Notes: generated by a model from the sequence alone, not told the origin. 22,003 nt of DNA from Spirochaeta sp. UBA2779 (GCA_002352375.1 DEIH01000236.1:2068-24070); one strand, 5' to 3'; numbered from the stretch's first letter, positions 14,853 through 21,864 are shown. Translations and numbers: made by a program.

Positions 14853-15014
14853 ATGGTACGCATCGCCAAGCAAACCGACCCCGTAAAGCTGGAGGAGCTG
14901 AGAGTTAAAATTAACGATCAGAGTTATCTCCGGGTTGCGATAGATCTGATTGCCATTAAACTGTCAGATGAAATAGTTAATCGCAATGGGAATAAAAATG
15001 AGTACAAAACCTAA
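14853..15014 (+). CDS. 53-residue small protein of unknown function
   Basis: ATG 14853 follows AAGGAG (14842-14847) at ideal spacing. The frame reads MVRIAKQTDPVKLEEL..., then a predicted amphipathic helix (YLRVAIDLIAIKLSDEIV), and stops with TAA at 15012-15014. Its end overlaps the start of the next gene by 17 bp. The good ribosome site, its filling of the space between yraN and the zinc protein, and the coupling overlap support a real gene. No family recognised. Confidence 0.65.
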   Translation: MVRIAKQTDPVKLEELRVKINDQSYLRVAIDLIAIKLSDEIVNRNGNKNEYKT

Positions 15015-15375
15015 GAACAGGGATCGTCGAGGGCGCCGTAAAGGCGGACCCCGGCGATCTGATTCACCTCGGCGTCCTGATCGGCCGAAACCGCCATGCA
15101 GTATTTGCGGTGAACCGATTCAGGACATTACTTCTGCCCTGTCCAGGCCTATAGACGGTACACCGGTTCATTTTGACTGTGCACTGAAATCAGTGACTGA
15201 TAAAATGAATCCCGGGGAAGGGGAGAAGGTTATTTATCTCGGAAAAGGAAGCTTTGCTGTTGTGGAGCAAGAGGCCTATCAGAAAAGATCGTTAAAGATT
15301 TCCCGCCGTATTGACTGGGAGAATTTGGAAGAAAAATCTGAATGGCGCAGGGAATTAAGGACTGACTTGAAATAA
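14998..15375 (+). CDS. Small zinc-binding protein with basic N terminus
   Basis: 125 residues from ATG 14998 (GGG at 14988-14990 as ribosome site; ATG 14986 is an in-frame alternative). Residues 1-32 are Arg/Lys/Pro/Gly-rich and probably bind nucleic acid or ribosomes. Residues ~34-62 hold CSICGEPIQD...HFDC, a CxxC-x(n)-HxxC zinc site of treble-clef type. The rest (GEKVIYLGKGSFAVVEQE) is a short beta-rich tail. I do not recognise a named family. It is the last gene of the forward operon, 17 bp before the shared terminator. Confidence 0.7.
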   Translation: MSTKPKNRDRRGRRKGGPRRSDSPRRPDRPKPPCSICGEPIQDITSALSRPIDGTPVHFDCALKSVTDKMNPGEGEKVIYLGKGSFAVVEQEAYQKRSLKISRRIDWENLEEKSEWRRELRTDLK

Positions 15376-15392
15376 GTTATCCAGAATGAAAT

Positions 15393-15420
15393 AAAAAAGC
15401 CGCCGATAGGCGGCTTTTTT
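15393..15420. terminator. Bidirectional intrinsic terminator
   Basis: AGCCGCC (15398-15404), GATA loop, GGCGGCT (15409-15415), flanked by six A on the left and six T on the right. It can therefore stop transcription from both directions: the ffh operon arriving on the plus strand and the HEAT-repeat gene arriving on the minus strand. Confidence 0.92.
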
Positions 15421-15434
15421 GCTCTCTTTAACTT

Positions 15435-16130
15435 CTACATGCCTTGAAGATCGCGAAGTAATTTGAACGCTCTATCTCTGACAACCCTGTTATATCCCTG
15501 ACGGGAATCGGCAATTTTTGCAATTTCTTCAAATACCATGGGGTCGCTGATGCCTCCCTCCCGGTTGGCTACATTTTCCACTGACTGAAGAAAAGTATAG
15601 GCAAAGTTGTTATCTTTATTTACAGCCGTCTGTCGGTATATGGCAGCGGCCATAGAACGATTTCTGGATTGTTTATCTTCCACCGCGATGTTGGATATAG
15701 CCAGGATGGCTTCAGACATTACCATGGGTTCAGGATCGGTCAGCAGCATGGAATTAAGCTCTCTTGCCGCCTCTTCTGTGCCAAGCTTCCCGAGTATACG
15801 GGCCGCTTCCCGCCTGACATCAGGAAAGTCGTTCAGGACATGTCCCTGCTCTCTGACAACATTGGTAGTCCCCTCTCCACCGAGGTCTCCGAGTAATGCA
15901 GCTATTTCAGGGTTATCAGCTGCTGAACCGTCTTCAACCATCTGTGATATATCGGATAGAGCTATCATTTTCATATCTCTATCAGGAGATTCGGCTTCAG
16001 CTTTGATTATCTGCGTTTTGATGGCACTTTGAAGGTACAGTTCTTCAATCGTCTGCTCATTTTCCTGGGCCATTAAAGGCATGCTCAGAAAAAATAATGC
16101 TGATAAGATGCTGATTGTTCTGATTTTCAT
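15435..16130 (-). CDS. Exported HEAT-repeat-like protein
   Basis: 231 residues. A signal peptide covers residues 1-21 (MKIRTISILSALFFLSMPLMA|QE). The mature part is all-helical with HEAT-like repeats: FPDVRREAARILGKLGTEEAARELNSMLL and EPMVMSEAILAISNIAVED are the clearest, and the final VVRDRAFKLLRDL is another. Such proteins are binding scaffolds; no partner is apparent. It has a GGGAG ribosome site just before its ATG. It lies 72 bp downstream of the lipoprotein gene on the same strand and ends at the bidirectional terminator. I know similar repeat proteins in spirochaetes but no assigned role. Confidence 0.75.
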   Translation of the reverse strand: MKIRTISILSALFFLSMPLMAQENEQTIEELYLQSAIKTQIIKAEAESPDRDMKMIALSDISQMVEDGSAADNPEIAALLGDLGGEGTTNVVREQGHVLNDFPDVRREAARILGKLGTEEAARELNSMLLTDPEPMVMSEAILAISNIAVEDKQSRNRSMAAAIYRQTAVNKDNNFAYTFLQSVENVANREGGISDPMVFEEIAKIADSRQGYNRVVRDRAFKLLRDLQGM

Positions 16131-16202
16131 ATGGAGCTCCCTTTCTATTTCTAACTTTTATCTATTCTATTGTATCGGCGTGAAATGTCTATAACCACAG
16201 GT

Positions 16203-16784
16203 TCAATCCCATACGGTGATTTTCCAATTAGTATCATTTTTTTCCAATTGGTAGAGTTTCGCTCTCGTTCCTTCGAAAGATGAATAGGCAACTACCTTTG
16301 TTTCCCCGACAAAGACAATTTCACCAAGTACAGCCCGGGAACGGCTGGGTACAACCACCCAATCAAAATAATCCCTGAGGTTTTTCAATACAATTCCATT
16401 ATCTTTCAGCTGGGGGTATTCGTTTATTACATCGAGAACTTCTTGAGAATTATACTTTCTGATATAACCGGTGGAGAGATAATTCAGCCAGCGATCGTAC
16501 TGTTTTTTTGATATAACCTGGTTCAGTTCCTTGATAAGGGATTCAATCTCATCAAAAGTCTGCTGGTACAATTCCTCTGAAACCTGGTAACTATCCTCTT
16601 CTGATGCAGCCTCGGGTTCAGGCTCAGGGGCAGCTTCGGCTTCAGTTTCAGTATCTTCCTGGACTGCTAATGTAACAGGTTCCTGTACAATAGGTTCTGC
16701 CTGAACAGGTTCAACAGGCTTTTCTGACACACAGGAATAAAAAAATAGTCCTGCAAAAAGAAGGATAGAGAGTATTATTTTCAT
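16203..16784 (-). CDS. Lipoprotein with acidic linker, unknown function
   Basis: 193 residues from the ATG at 16784; a TTG 30 bp upstream is in frame but would put a non-signal extension ahead of the signal peptide. Signal: MKIILSILLFAGLFFYSC, relaxed lipobox with lipidated Cys at 18. Residues ~22-65 are acidic and Pro/Ala-rich. The C-terminal ~120 residues (QTFDEIESLIKELNQVISKKQYD, YLSTGYIRKYNS, VVPSRSRAVLGEIVFVGETKVVAY, NWKITVWD) look like a folded NTF2-like or cystatin-like domain, with the final strand pattern W.I. It probably forms an operon with the HEAT-repeat gene. There is no Shine-Dalgarno before the ATG, but a near-consensus promoter abuts it. Confidence 0.75.
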   Translation of the reverse strand: MKIILSILLFAGLFFYSCVSEKPVEPVQAEPIVQEPVTLAVQEDTETEAEAAPEPEPEAASEEDSYQVSEELYQQTFDEIESLIKELNQVISKKQYDRWLNYLSTGYIRKYNSQEVLDVINEYPQLKDNGIVLKNLRDYFDWVVVPSRSRAVLGEIVFVGETKVVAYSSFEGTRAKLYQLEKNDTNWKITVWD

Positions 16785-16792
16785 ACACAGCA

Positions 16793-16822
16793 ATTGTATG
16801 ATGGTGTCTGACAATGAGTCAA
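16793..16822 (-). promoter_or_regulatory. sigma70-type promoter of the minus-strand lipoprotein gene
   Basis: On the minus strand: TTGACT (16822-16817), 18-bp spacer, TACAAT (16798-16793). The -10 box ends 8 nt before the ATG at 16784, so the mRNA 5' leader would be only about 2 nt. No ribosome site exists in that gap. This is the strongest of the three possible leaderless starts in the window. Confidence 0.6.
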
Positions 16823-16862
16823 ACGTAAAAACATCGTATTAAACGGAGATAGTAGTTAATTT

Positions 16863-17354
16863 ATGGTAAAAGCAGTGTTCCCCGGTTCTTTTGATCCCCC
16901 GACTTATGGACATCTGAATATCATCACTCGCGGAGCGGTGTTGTTCGATTCACTGGATATCGTTATTGCTGTCAACTCCCAGAAAAAACCTTTGCTCAAA
17001 GCTGATATAATAAAGGCTCTTTTTGAGGAACAGCTTCAAGCGATGAATCTGAATGATGTTAGAGTCGTGATTTATGATGGCCTTATTGTGGATTATTGCC
17101 GGACAGTAGGTGCGGCTGTACTTCTCAGGGGGGTTAGATCTTCTGCTGATTTCAACTATGAGTTTGAATTATCAATTTTAAATAAACAACTTGATGAAAA
17201 AATTGAAACAGTGTTGATACCCACTGAACCCAGATATTTTGTTCTCAGATCCAGTACAATCAAGGAATTGTTGAATTTGGGTGGAGATATTTCAGCTATG
17301 GTCCCCCCGGCAGTGGAAACTGCCTTGATAAAACAACGGGAAAGGCAAACTTGA
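16863..17354 (+). CDS. coaD: Phosphopantetheine adenylyltransferase CoaD
   Basis: Penultimate step of coenzyme A synthesis: 4'-phosphopantetheine + ATP to dephospho-CoA. 163 residues, normal length. VFPGSFDPPTYGHLNII carries the TxGH nucleotidyltransferase motif (T14, H17), and RGVRSSADFNYEFELS and SSTIKELL are the conserved later motifs. It is transcribed divergently from the lipoprotein gene across a 78-bp gap. A GGAG at 16845-16848 is rather far from the ATG (14 nt), and I see no convincing promoter. Confidence 0.96.
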   Translation: MVKAVFPGSFDPPTYGHLNIITRGAVLFDSLDIVIAVNSQKKPLLKADIIKALFEEQLQAMNLNDVRVVIYDGLIVDYCRTVGAAVLLRGVRSSADFNYEFELSILNKQLDEKIETVLIPTEPRYFVLRSSTIKELLNLGGDISAMVPPAVETALIKQRERQT

Positions 17355-17377
17355 TGTTATTGACAGTTCTTTAGTAC

Positions 17378-17404
17378 TTGACGGAAATCGGGGGTCAATA
17401 TAAT
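17378..17404 (+). promoter_or_regulatory. Promoter with internal inverted repeat for rpmF-acpP-rnc
   Basis: TTGACG (17378-17383) and TATAAT (17399-17404), spacing 15 bp; TAATAT (17401-17406) would give 17. TTGAC (17378-17382) and GTCAA (17394-17398) form a perfect inverted repeat framing the spacer, a possible operator. A second TTGACA at 17360-17365 has no partner at normal spacing. The leader would be roughly 30 nt, with a GTGAGGA ribosome site before ATG 17440. Confidence 0.5.
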
Positions 17405-17439
17405 ATGACCACCGCAAAATGATATCAGTGAGGAAATAA

Positions 17440-17628
17440 ATGGCGGTACCCAAATATCGAACATCTAAGGCCAGAAGCCGCCGGCGGCGCTCTATTAATA
17501 TGAGAATCGCCGTCCCAAGCCTTATCACATGTTCCAACTGCGGAAATAAAGTATTGCGACACCGAGTGTGTCCCAAATGCGGTTTTTACAAAGGTAACCA
17601 GATTATCGAACCCGAAGATATGGGTTGA
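17440..17628 (+). CDS. rpmF: Large-subunit ribosomal protein bL32
   Basis: 62 residues: MAVPKYRTSKARSRRRRS is the typical bL32 N terminus, and two CxxC pairs (CSNCG...CPKCGFY) make this the zinc-binding (C+) form. A good ribosome site (GAGGA) precedes ATG 17440. It lies directly before acpP, linking ribosome and fatty-acid synthesis genes as in many bacteria. Confidence 0.96.
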   Translation: MAVPKYRTSKARSRRRRSINMRIAVPSLITCSNCGNKVLRHRVCPKCGFYKGNQIIEPEDMG

Positions 17629-17648
17629 TTAAGTCTAAGGAGTATTAA

Positions 17649-17897
17649 ATGAGCACCGATCTATTCGACAAACTTAAGGATCTCATCGCTGATAAGCTTG
17701 AGGTTGAAAAAGACAAGATTGCCCTGGAATCAAGGTTCCGTGAAGATCTTGGAGCAGACAGTCTCGACACTTACGAACTGCTTTACGCCATCGATTCTGA
17801 ACTTGGCGTTTCTGTTCCTGATGAGAAAGCCACCGAATTCGAGAAAGTTTCAGATGCCCTGAATTTCATTGAGGAGCAGCTGAAAGACAAGGAATAG
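17649..17897 (+). CDS. acpP: Acyl carrier protein
   Basis: 82 residues. GADSLDTYELLYAIDSE contains the DSL phosphopantetheine site (Ser38), with the usual acidic helix II; this branch has T-Y-E in place of the common V-E-L. It carries acyl chains in fatty-acid synthesis; its prosthetic group derives from CoA, made through coaD two genes upstream. Strong AAGGAG site (17637-17642). Its TAG stop overlaps the rnc start codon by one base. Confidence 0.96.
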   Translation: MSTDLFDKLKDLIADKLEVEKDKIALESRFREDLGADSLDTYELLYAIDSELGVSVPDEKATEFEKVSDALNFIEEQLKDKE

Positions 17898-18658
17898 TGA
17901 GAATTCCTTCTAGTGTTCTCCAGGTTCCTCCTCTGAGAACACCTTCTGTGAGTATCTCGCGACGGAAAGAATTATTACATTTCCAGAAGAACGCTGGATT
18001 GAGGTTCAGAAGGTTAGACCTTCTGGACCTCGCTTTTTGTCACAGGTCTTATGTAAATGAAACCTATGAAGAAATCGATAATAACGAGAGACTCGAGTTT
18101 CTTGGAGATTCCGTTCTCGGAATAGTTGTTGCTGACTACCTCTTCAGATTACTTCCCGACCGACCGGAAGGCGATCTTGCTAAGGTTAAATCTCATGTTG
18201 TCAGTGAAGACGCTTTAGCTGAAATTGCCTTGAATCTTGGTATAGATTCCATTGTTCATGTAGGTAAAGGTGAAGAACTCTCAGGTGGACGGACAAAAAA
18301 AGCTTTACTCTCCGATTCAATGGAAGCTCTTATCGGTGCCTGGTATCTGGATACAGGTTATGAAAAAGCAGCCCGTTTTATTCTTTATTACCTCAAAGAT
18401 CCAATAAACAGGGTTTTGGCCAATAAACATCGTAAAGATTACAAAACTCTTCTCCAGGAAATAGTTCAAAAACGATTCCACAGCTATCCCAAGTATGTTC
18501 TGGATCGAAAAACCGGTCCGGATCATCAGCGGACATTCTGGATGAACGTTGTTGTTGATGAAAATGTATTCGGTCCGGGGGAGGGTGCCAACAAGAAGTC
18601 TGCAGAACAGGAAGCAGCTAAATTGGCCTATGATTTTCTGGAGTTAAATCAGTCGTAA
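17897..18658 (+). CDS. rnc: Ribonuclease III
   Basis: Double-strand-specific endoribonuclease for rRNA and mRNA processing. 253 residues from GTG 17897 (GTG shares its first base with the acpP stop TAG). The catalytic signature NERLEFLGDS (63-72) is intact, followed by KSHVVSEDALAEIA and the second acidic helix DSMEALIGAWYLD. The C-terminal dsRNA-binding domain (~180-250) ends in KKSAEQEAAKLAYDFL. The first ~25 residues are a longer-than-usual lead; a later start is possible but no better site is evident. Its 3' end overlaps the opposite-strand nucleotidyltransferase gene by 10 bp. Confidence 0.96.
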   Translation: MRIPSSVLQVPPLRTPSVSISRRKELLHFQKNAGLRFRRLDLLDLAFCHRSYVNETYEEIDNNERLEFLGDSVLGIVVADYLFRLLPDRPEGDLAKVKSHVVSEDALAEIALNLGIDSIVHVGKGEELSGGRTKKALLSDSMEALIGAWYLDTGYEKAARFILYYLKDPINRVLANKHRKDYKTLLQEIVQKRFHSYPKYVLDRKTGPDHQRTFWMNVVVDENVFGPGEGANKKSAEQEAAKLAYDFLELNQS

Positions 18659-20010
18659 TTTTTATACCAGATGGCAGCCATATCAAGCAGGCGGTTATGT
18701 TCATTGCATTCCGGATCTTCAATTACACAATCTAGCAAATATTCCAGAATATTTCCCAGAACAGGTCCGGGTTTCAGACCGAGAAAAGCGATGATGTCTT
18801 TTCCATTCACCTTCAGACTACCGATACTCAGAGCGAATTCTGCTTCAAGAGTCCCTTTTACCCGGCCCATAAGTTCCTTAAGATTATCTGTCGATATAGC
18901 TTTATCCGAGGAAATTGCAGCGGTATCAGCCATTCGAAGTGCAATAAGATCGTCAATGATATCCAGACCAACATCCGCCATGAATCTACGTACAGCAGCA
19001 TCAGTCCATTCTTCTGTATAATGAAACTTATGATGCCGAACCAGGCTTGTTATACGGTTCCTGTCTGCATTTGAGGCCTTGTAGCGATAGAGAATTCTTT
19101 CTGTTATTTCAGCACCGATTACTTCATGACGATAAAATGTTACCTCACCGTTTTCCGTTTTATTTTTTACGGAGGGTTTTCCAATATCATGAAAGAGAGC
19201 GGCGGCTCTCAATGGCATATTGTCCCTTTCTGTTAGATTGCAGGCCTTTATGCTATGATTGAATACATCGAAAACATGCTTACCCTTCGGAGTAACTCCC
19301 GCACATTCAGAAAGCTCAGGCAGCAGGATGTTCAACAACCCTGTATCTAAAAATAGATTGAATGATATCGACGGCTGCTCTGTTGCAAAAATCTTTTTCA
19401 GTTCTTCCCAAATTCTTTCAGCGGAGATGGAAGGAATGTTTGATAAATTTTCACTGATCGCTTTCATCGTTTCGGGATGTATGCTGAATCCCAGTTGAGA
19501 TGCGAACCTGCAGGCTCTTATGGATCTGAGTCCGTCTTCCTGCAAACGTTCTTCCGGATTCCCGATGGCTCTGATTATTTGTTTTTTTAAATCTTCCCGG
19601 CCATGATGAGGGTCTAAAAGTCGATTATTGATTAAATCCCAGGCAATGGCATTTATGGTAAAATCCCGACGGGCAAGATCGTCAAGTATATTTTTAGAAT
19701 AACTGACTTTATCGGGTCGGCGCCCATCACTGTAATCTCCGTCTTTTCTGAAAGTTGTAGTCTCAAATTGATGAGATCCGACAAGAATTGTGATGGTGCC
19801 GTGCTTTATTCCTGTTGGTATTGTACGCCGGAACAGTTTTATCACATCCTCAGGCTCGGCATCGGTGGCCAGATCGTAATCTTCCGAATCCCTGTTCAGT
19901 AATCCGTCCCTCACAGCTCCGCCCACGAGCCAGCACTGATATGATGCCGAGGCGAAAATTTCTGCAACAGTTTTGAGACTTTCAGGAATGTGTACCGGAG
20001 GATTGTTCAT
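18649..20010 (-). CDS. Class II tRNA CCA-adding enzyme / poly(A) polymerase family, with HD domain
   Basis: 453 residues. Head domain: WLVGGAVRD (28-35), DYDLAT with catalytic Asp pair (D44, D46), HGTITI, TTFRKDGDY.DGRRPD, DLARRDFTINAIA (111-122) and EDGLRSIRACRFA; these match tRNA nucleotidyltransferases that build or repair the 3' CCA end. An HD domain follows (NHS 251, FHDIGK with H274/D275, RHHKFH), giving possible phosphohydrolase activity as in E. coli-type enzymes. Some bacteria split CC and A addition, and poly(A) polymerases look alike, so the exact specificity is not settled and no symbol is given. It is convergent with rnc (10-bp overlap) with no terminator between them. Confidence 0.92.
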   Translation of the reverse strand: MNNPPVHIPESLKTVAEIFASASYQCWLVGGAVRDGLLNRDSEDYDLATDAEPEDVIKLFRRTIPTGIKHGTITILVGSHQFETTTFRKDGDYSDGRRPDKVSYSKNILDDLARRDFTINAIAWDLINNRLLDPHHGREDLKKQIIRAIGNPEERLQEDGLRSIRACRFASQLGFSIHPETMKAISENLSNIPSISAERIWEELKKIFATEQPSISFNLFLDTGLLNILLPELSECAGVTPKGKHVFDVFNHSIKACNLTERDNMPLRAAALFHDIGKPSVKNKTENGEVTFYRHEVIGAEITERILYRYKASNADRNRITSLVRHHKFHYTEEWTDAAVRRFMADVGLDIIDDLIALRMADTAAISSDKAISTDNLKELMGRVKGTLEAEFALSIGSLKVNGKDIIAFLGLKPGPVLGNILEYLLDCVIEDPECNEHNRLLDMAAIWYKNYD

Positions 20011-20063
20011 TGACCTAGAAAACTAGCGGAGGAGCAGGGCAGGGGTCAAGTGAGTTATAGAAA

Positions 20064-20090
20064 TAAAAAACCCGGCCTTTCGGCCGGGTT
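20064..20090 (-). terminator. Intrinsic terminator of flaB
   Basis: Read on the minus strand: AACCCGGCC, a GAAA tetraloop, GGCCGGGTT, then a T-run (TTTTATTTC). A 9-bp stem, stable GNRA loop and U-tract make a strong terminator 35 bp after the flaB stop codon. It isolates flaB from the nucleotidyltransferase gene downstream. Confidence 0.93.
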
Positions 20091-20124
20091 CGTCATCCAT
20101 TTTCGTTAATTACCGTGAGGAACT

Positions 20125-20985
20125 CTACTGCAGCAGCTTCAGAACCATCTGACCCTGCTGGTTAGCCTGGGCTAGCATGGCTGTAGAAGCCTGGTTGAGA
20201 ATCTGATTCTTTGTAAGGTTGACAGTTTCCTGCGCCATATTCAGATCCCGGATCTGGGATTCGGATGCCTGAAGGTTTTCAGCTCCTACGTCCAATCCTC
20301 TGATTGCATGTTCGAGACGATTCTGGTATGCACCAAGATCAGCCCTTTGCTTGTTTACCTGCTTCAGAGCTTCATCGACAATACCAATATTCCTGTTGGA
20401 CTGTTCGGGAGTGGATATGGAGATTATCTGTCCCGTACCAATCTGACGGATGCCCAGGGCTTCCGCGGTCATAGTTCCGATGTAAACCTGTTCCCTCTGA
20501 TCCATGTTGGCACCTATATGCAGCCACATTGAGGAAGTAACACTGTTCAGGCCTGTGTACCGGGCAAATCTTCCGGTGAGCATGTTCATACCGTTGAATT
20601 GAGCATGGGACGCAATACGATCCACCTCATCCACCAGCTGTGATACTTCAACCTGGATCTGCATACGATCTTCCGAAGAGTAAATACCGTTTGAGGCCTG
20701 GATGGCCAACTCACGAATTCTCTGCAGAATGTCCGAAGATTCCTGAAGGTAACCTTCAGTTGTTTGAATAAACGAAACGCCATCTGAAGCATTTCGACTG
20801 GCCTGCTGAAGGCCACGAATCTGAGACCGCATCTTTTCTGATACGGCCAGACCGGAAGCATCATCACCTGCTCGGGTAATGCGCATTCCGGAAGAGAGTT
20901 TCTCCATACTTCTCAGTGTGTTACCATCGTTGATTTTACTCTGACGGGTGGCGAAGAGAGCACTCATGTTATGATTGATGATCAT
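20125..20985 (-). CDS. flaB: Periplasmic flagellar filament core protein FlaB (flagellin)
   Basis: 286 residues, the standard spirochaetal FlaB size: only the conserved D0/D1 helices, without the surface domains of external flagellins. N terminus MIINHNMSALFATRQ, then LSSGMRITRAGDDASGLAVSEKMRSQIRGL and SDGVSFIQTTEGYL; the C terminus has QNRLEHAIRGL, ESQIRDLNMAQE and the closing MLAQANQQGQMVLKLLQ. It has no signal peptide because it is exported by the flagellar type III system and polymerises in the periplasm. AAGGAGG lies five bases before the ATG. It is a single-gene unit with its own sigma28-like promoter, leader hairpin and terminator. Spirochaetes often have several flaB copies; only one is here. 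Confidence 0.97.
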   Translation of the reverse strand: MIINHNMSALFATRQSKINDGNTLRSMEKLSSGMRITRAGDDASGLAVSEKMRSQIRGLQQASRNASDGVSFIQTTEGYLQESSDILQRIRELAIQASNGIYSSEDRMQIQVEVSQLVDEVDRIASHAQFNGMNMLTGRFARYTGLNSVTSSMWLHIGANMDQREQVYIGTMTAEALGIRQIGTGQIISISTPEQSNRNIGIVDEALKQVNKQRADLGAYQNRLEHAIRGLDVGAENLQASESQIRDLNMAQETVNLTKNQILNQASTAMLAQANQQGQMVLKLLQ

Positions 20986-20986
20986 T

Positions 20987-21040
20987 ACATCCTCCTTGAT
21001 GTTGACCAGCTTGTGAATTTAAGCGGACATCCTTATCCGC
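20987..21040 (-). promoter_or_regulatory. flaB leader with two CsrA-like sites, one in a hairpin loop and one on the ribosome site
   Basis: On the mRNA strand, GCGGA (21040-21036) pairs with TCCGC (21027-21023) around the 8-nt loop TAAGGATG. The loop and first stem base include GGATGT (21032-21027); the 12-mer GGATAAGGATGT agrees with the CsrA consensus RUACARGGAUGU at 10 positions. A second GGATGT (20992-20987) overlaps the Shine-Dalgarno AAGGAGG (20997-20991). Paired sites, one in a hairpin and one on the ribosome site, are the pattern of CsrA-repressed flagellin leaders. Confidence 0.55.
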
Positions 21041-21048
21041 TGTTACAG

Positions 21049-21075
21049 ACATCGGTTAAATTAAAAACGAACTTA
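21049..21075 (-). promoter_or_regulatory. sigma28 (FliA)-like promoter of flaB
   Basis: On the minus strand TAAGTTCG (21075-21068), 11-bp spacer, ACCGATGT (21056-21049), compared with the flagellar consensus TAAAGTTT-N11-GCCGATAA. The -10 CCGAT core and the exact spacing are kept; the -35 is partial. Predicted transcript start near 21042, just before the leader hairpin. Confidence 0.55.
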
Positions 21076-21091
21076 GTTTTTTATCTTTTTT

Positions 21092-21120
21092 TTGAACAAA
21101 TCTTTGATTCGGTGTAGAGT
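21092..21120 (+). promoter_or_regulatory. Possible promoter for the thiamine pyrophosphokinase gene
   Basis: TTGAAC (21092-21097), 17-bp spacer, TAGAGT (21115-21120) preceded by TG. Predicted start near 21127, just ahead of the AAGGAG ribosome site. Modest consensus match. No TPP riboswitch is seen upstream. Confidence 0.35.
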
Positions 21121-21141
21121 TTCCACGAACAAGGAGTGCTG

Positions 21142-21768
21142 ATGACCAGAGGAATACTGCTGATCGGTGGGCTCGGCCCGGATTCCGATAAATTGAAAGA
21201 ACTGATTGATACGGATAATCTCATCTGTGCTGCCGATTCCGGTCTTGATCTGGCTCTCTCTGCTGGATTCTTTCCCGATGGGATTGTCGGGGATATGGAT
21301 TCTATATCCGATAAATCTCTTCTGAATAGGTTTCCTGCTGACACTGTTGAAATCTATCCCGAGGATAAGGACGAAACGGATACAGAACTCGGATTATCCT
21401 GGCTCAGAAAACGCGGCTGCGGTGATATCATTATTATAGGCGGCGGTGAGGGACGGCTGGATCATACTCTGGCTTTAAAGGCACTATTTGCCGGGGATAA
21501 TCCACCGGCAGCCTGGTTCACCGCCAGAGAGAAAATATGGAGCCTTGAAGGCCGTAATTCAGTATTAGGTTTTCGGGGTTCAACGATTTCCTTTGTGACA
21601 GCCGGAAGCGGACCGTGGGATGTCTCCTCCCGGGGACTGCAATGGGAGCTTGATAAGGTGATGTGGAGTGTCGATACCATCAGTTTAAGTAACCGTTTGA
21701 CTTCTTCGATTGCTGAGGTTACAGTTCATCGGGGTCGTCTGCTGGTGATACAGCCTATTAACACTTAG
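21142..21768 (+). CDS. Thiamine pyrophosphokinase
   Basis: Transfers pyrophosphate from ATP to thiamine, giving the cofactor thiamine diphosphate. 208 residues from ATG 21142, five bases after AAGGAG; a GTG at 21136 falls inside the ribosome site and is rejected. Motifs: CAADSGLDLA (30-38), PDGIVGDMDSI (45-55), DKDETDTEL (75-83) with the catalytic acidic residues, and IIIIGGGEGRLDHTLA (96-111). The C-terminal beta domain is present. Divergent from flaB across a 156-bp gap. This makes salvage of thiamine likely; no other thiamine genes are visible. The common symbols (thiN, tenI-unrelated names) vary, so none is given. Confidence 0.93.
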   Translation: MTRGILLIGGLGPDSDKLKELIDTDNLICAADSGLDLALSAGFFPDGIVGDMDSISDKSLLNRFPADTVEIYPEDKDETDTELGLSWLRKRGCGDIIIIGGGEGRLDHTLALKALFAGDNPPAAWFTAREKIWSLEGRNSVLGFRGSTISFVTAGSGPWDVSSRGLQWELDKVMWSVDTISLSNRLTSSIAEVTVHRGRLLVIQPINT

Positions 21769-21864
21769 AAAGTGTCCCCCACCTTGTCACACCTCAAGTA
21801 AATGCCGTTTTTTCTCAGTTAAACCTCATGAAACCTTATCTAATTTGTTTCAGGAGGATTACCT

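Noticed and set aside
16131..16202. GCCGATAC on the minus strand, like a sigma28 -10 box, before the HEAT-repeat gene
   Set aside because: No TAAA-type -35 sits 11 bp upstream. A TAGACA/TAGAAT pair at 16 bp is equally plausible, so no promoter was called.
20986..21141. TPP riboswitch before the thiamine pyrophosphokinase gene
   Set aside because: The conserved CTGAGA and ACCTGA-type core segments are absent, and the leader would be only ~15 nt.
21774..21830. Terminator after the thiamine pyrophosphokinase gene
   Set aside because: A TTTTTT run occurs near 21805, but no stem of useful length precedes it.
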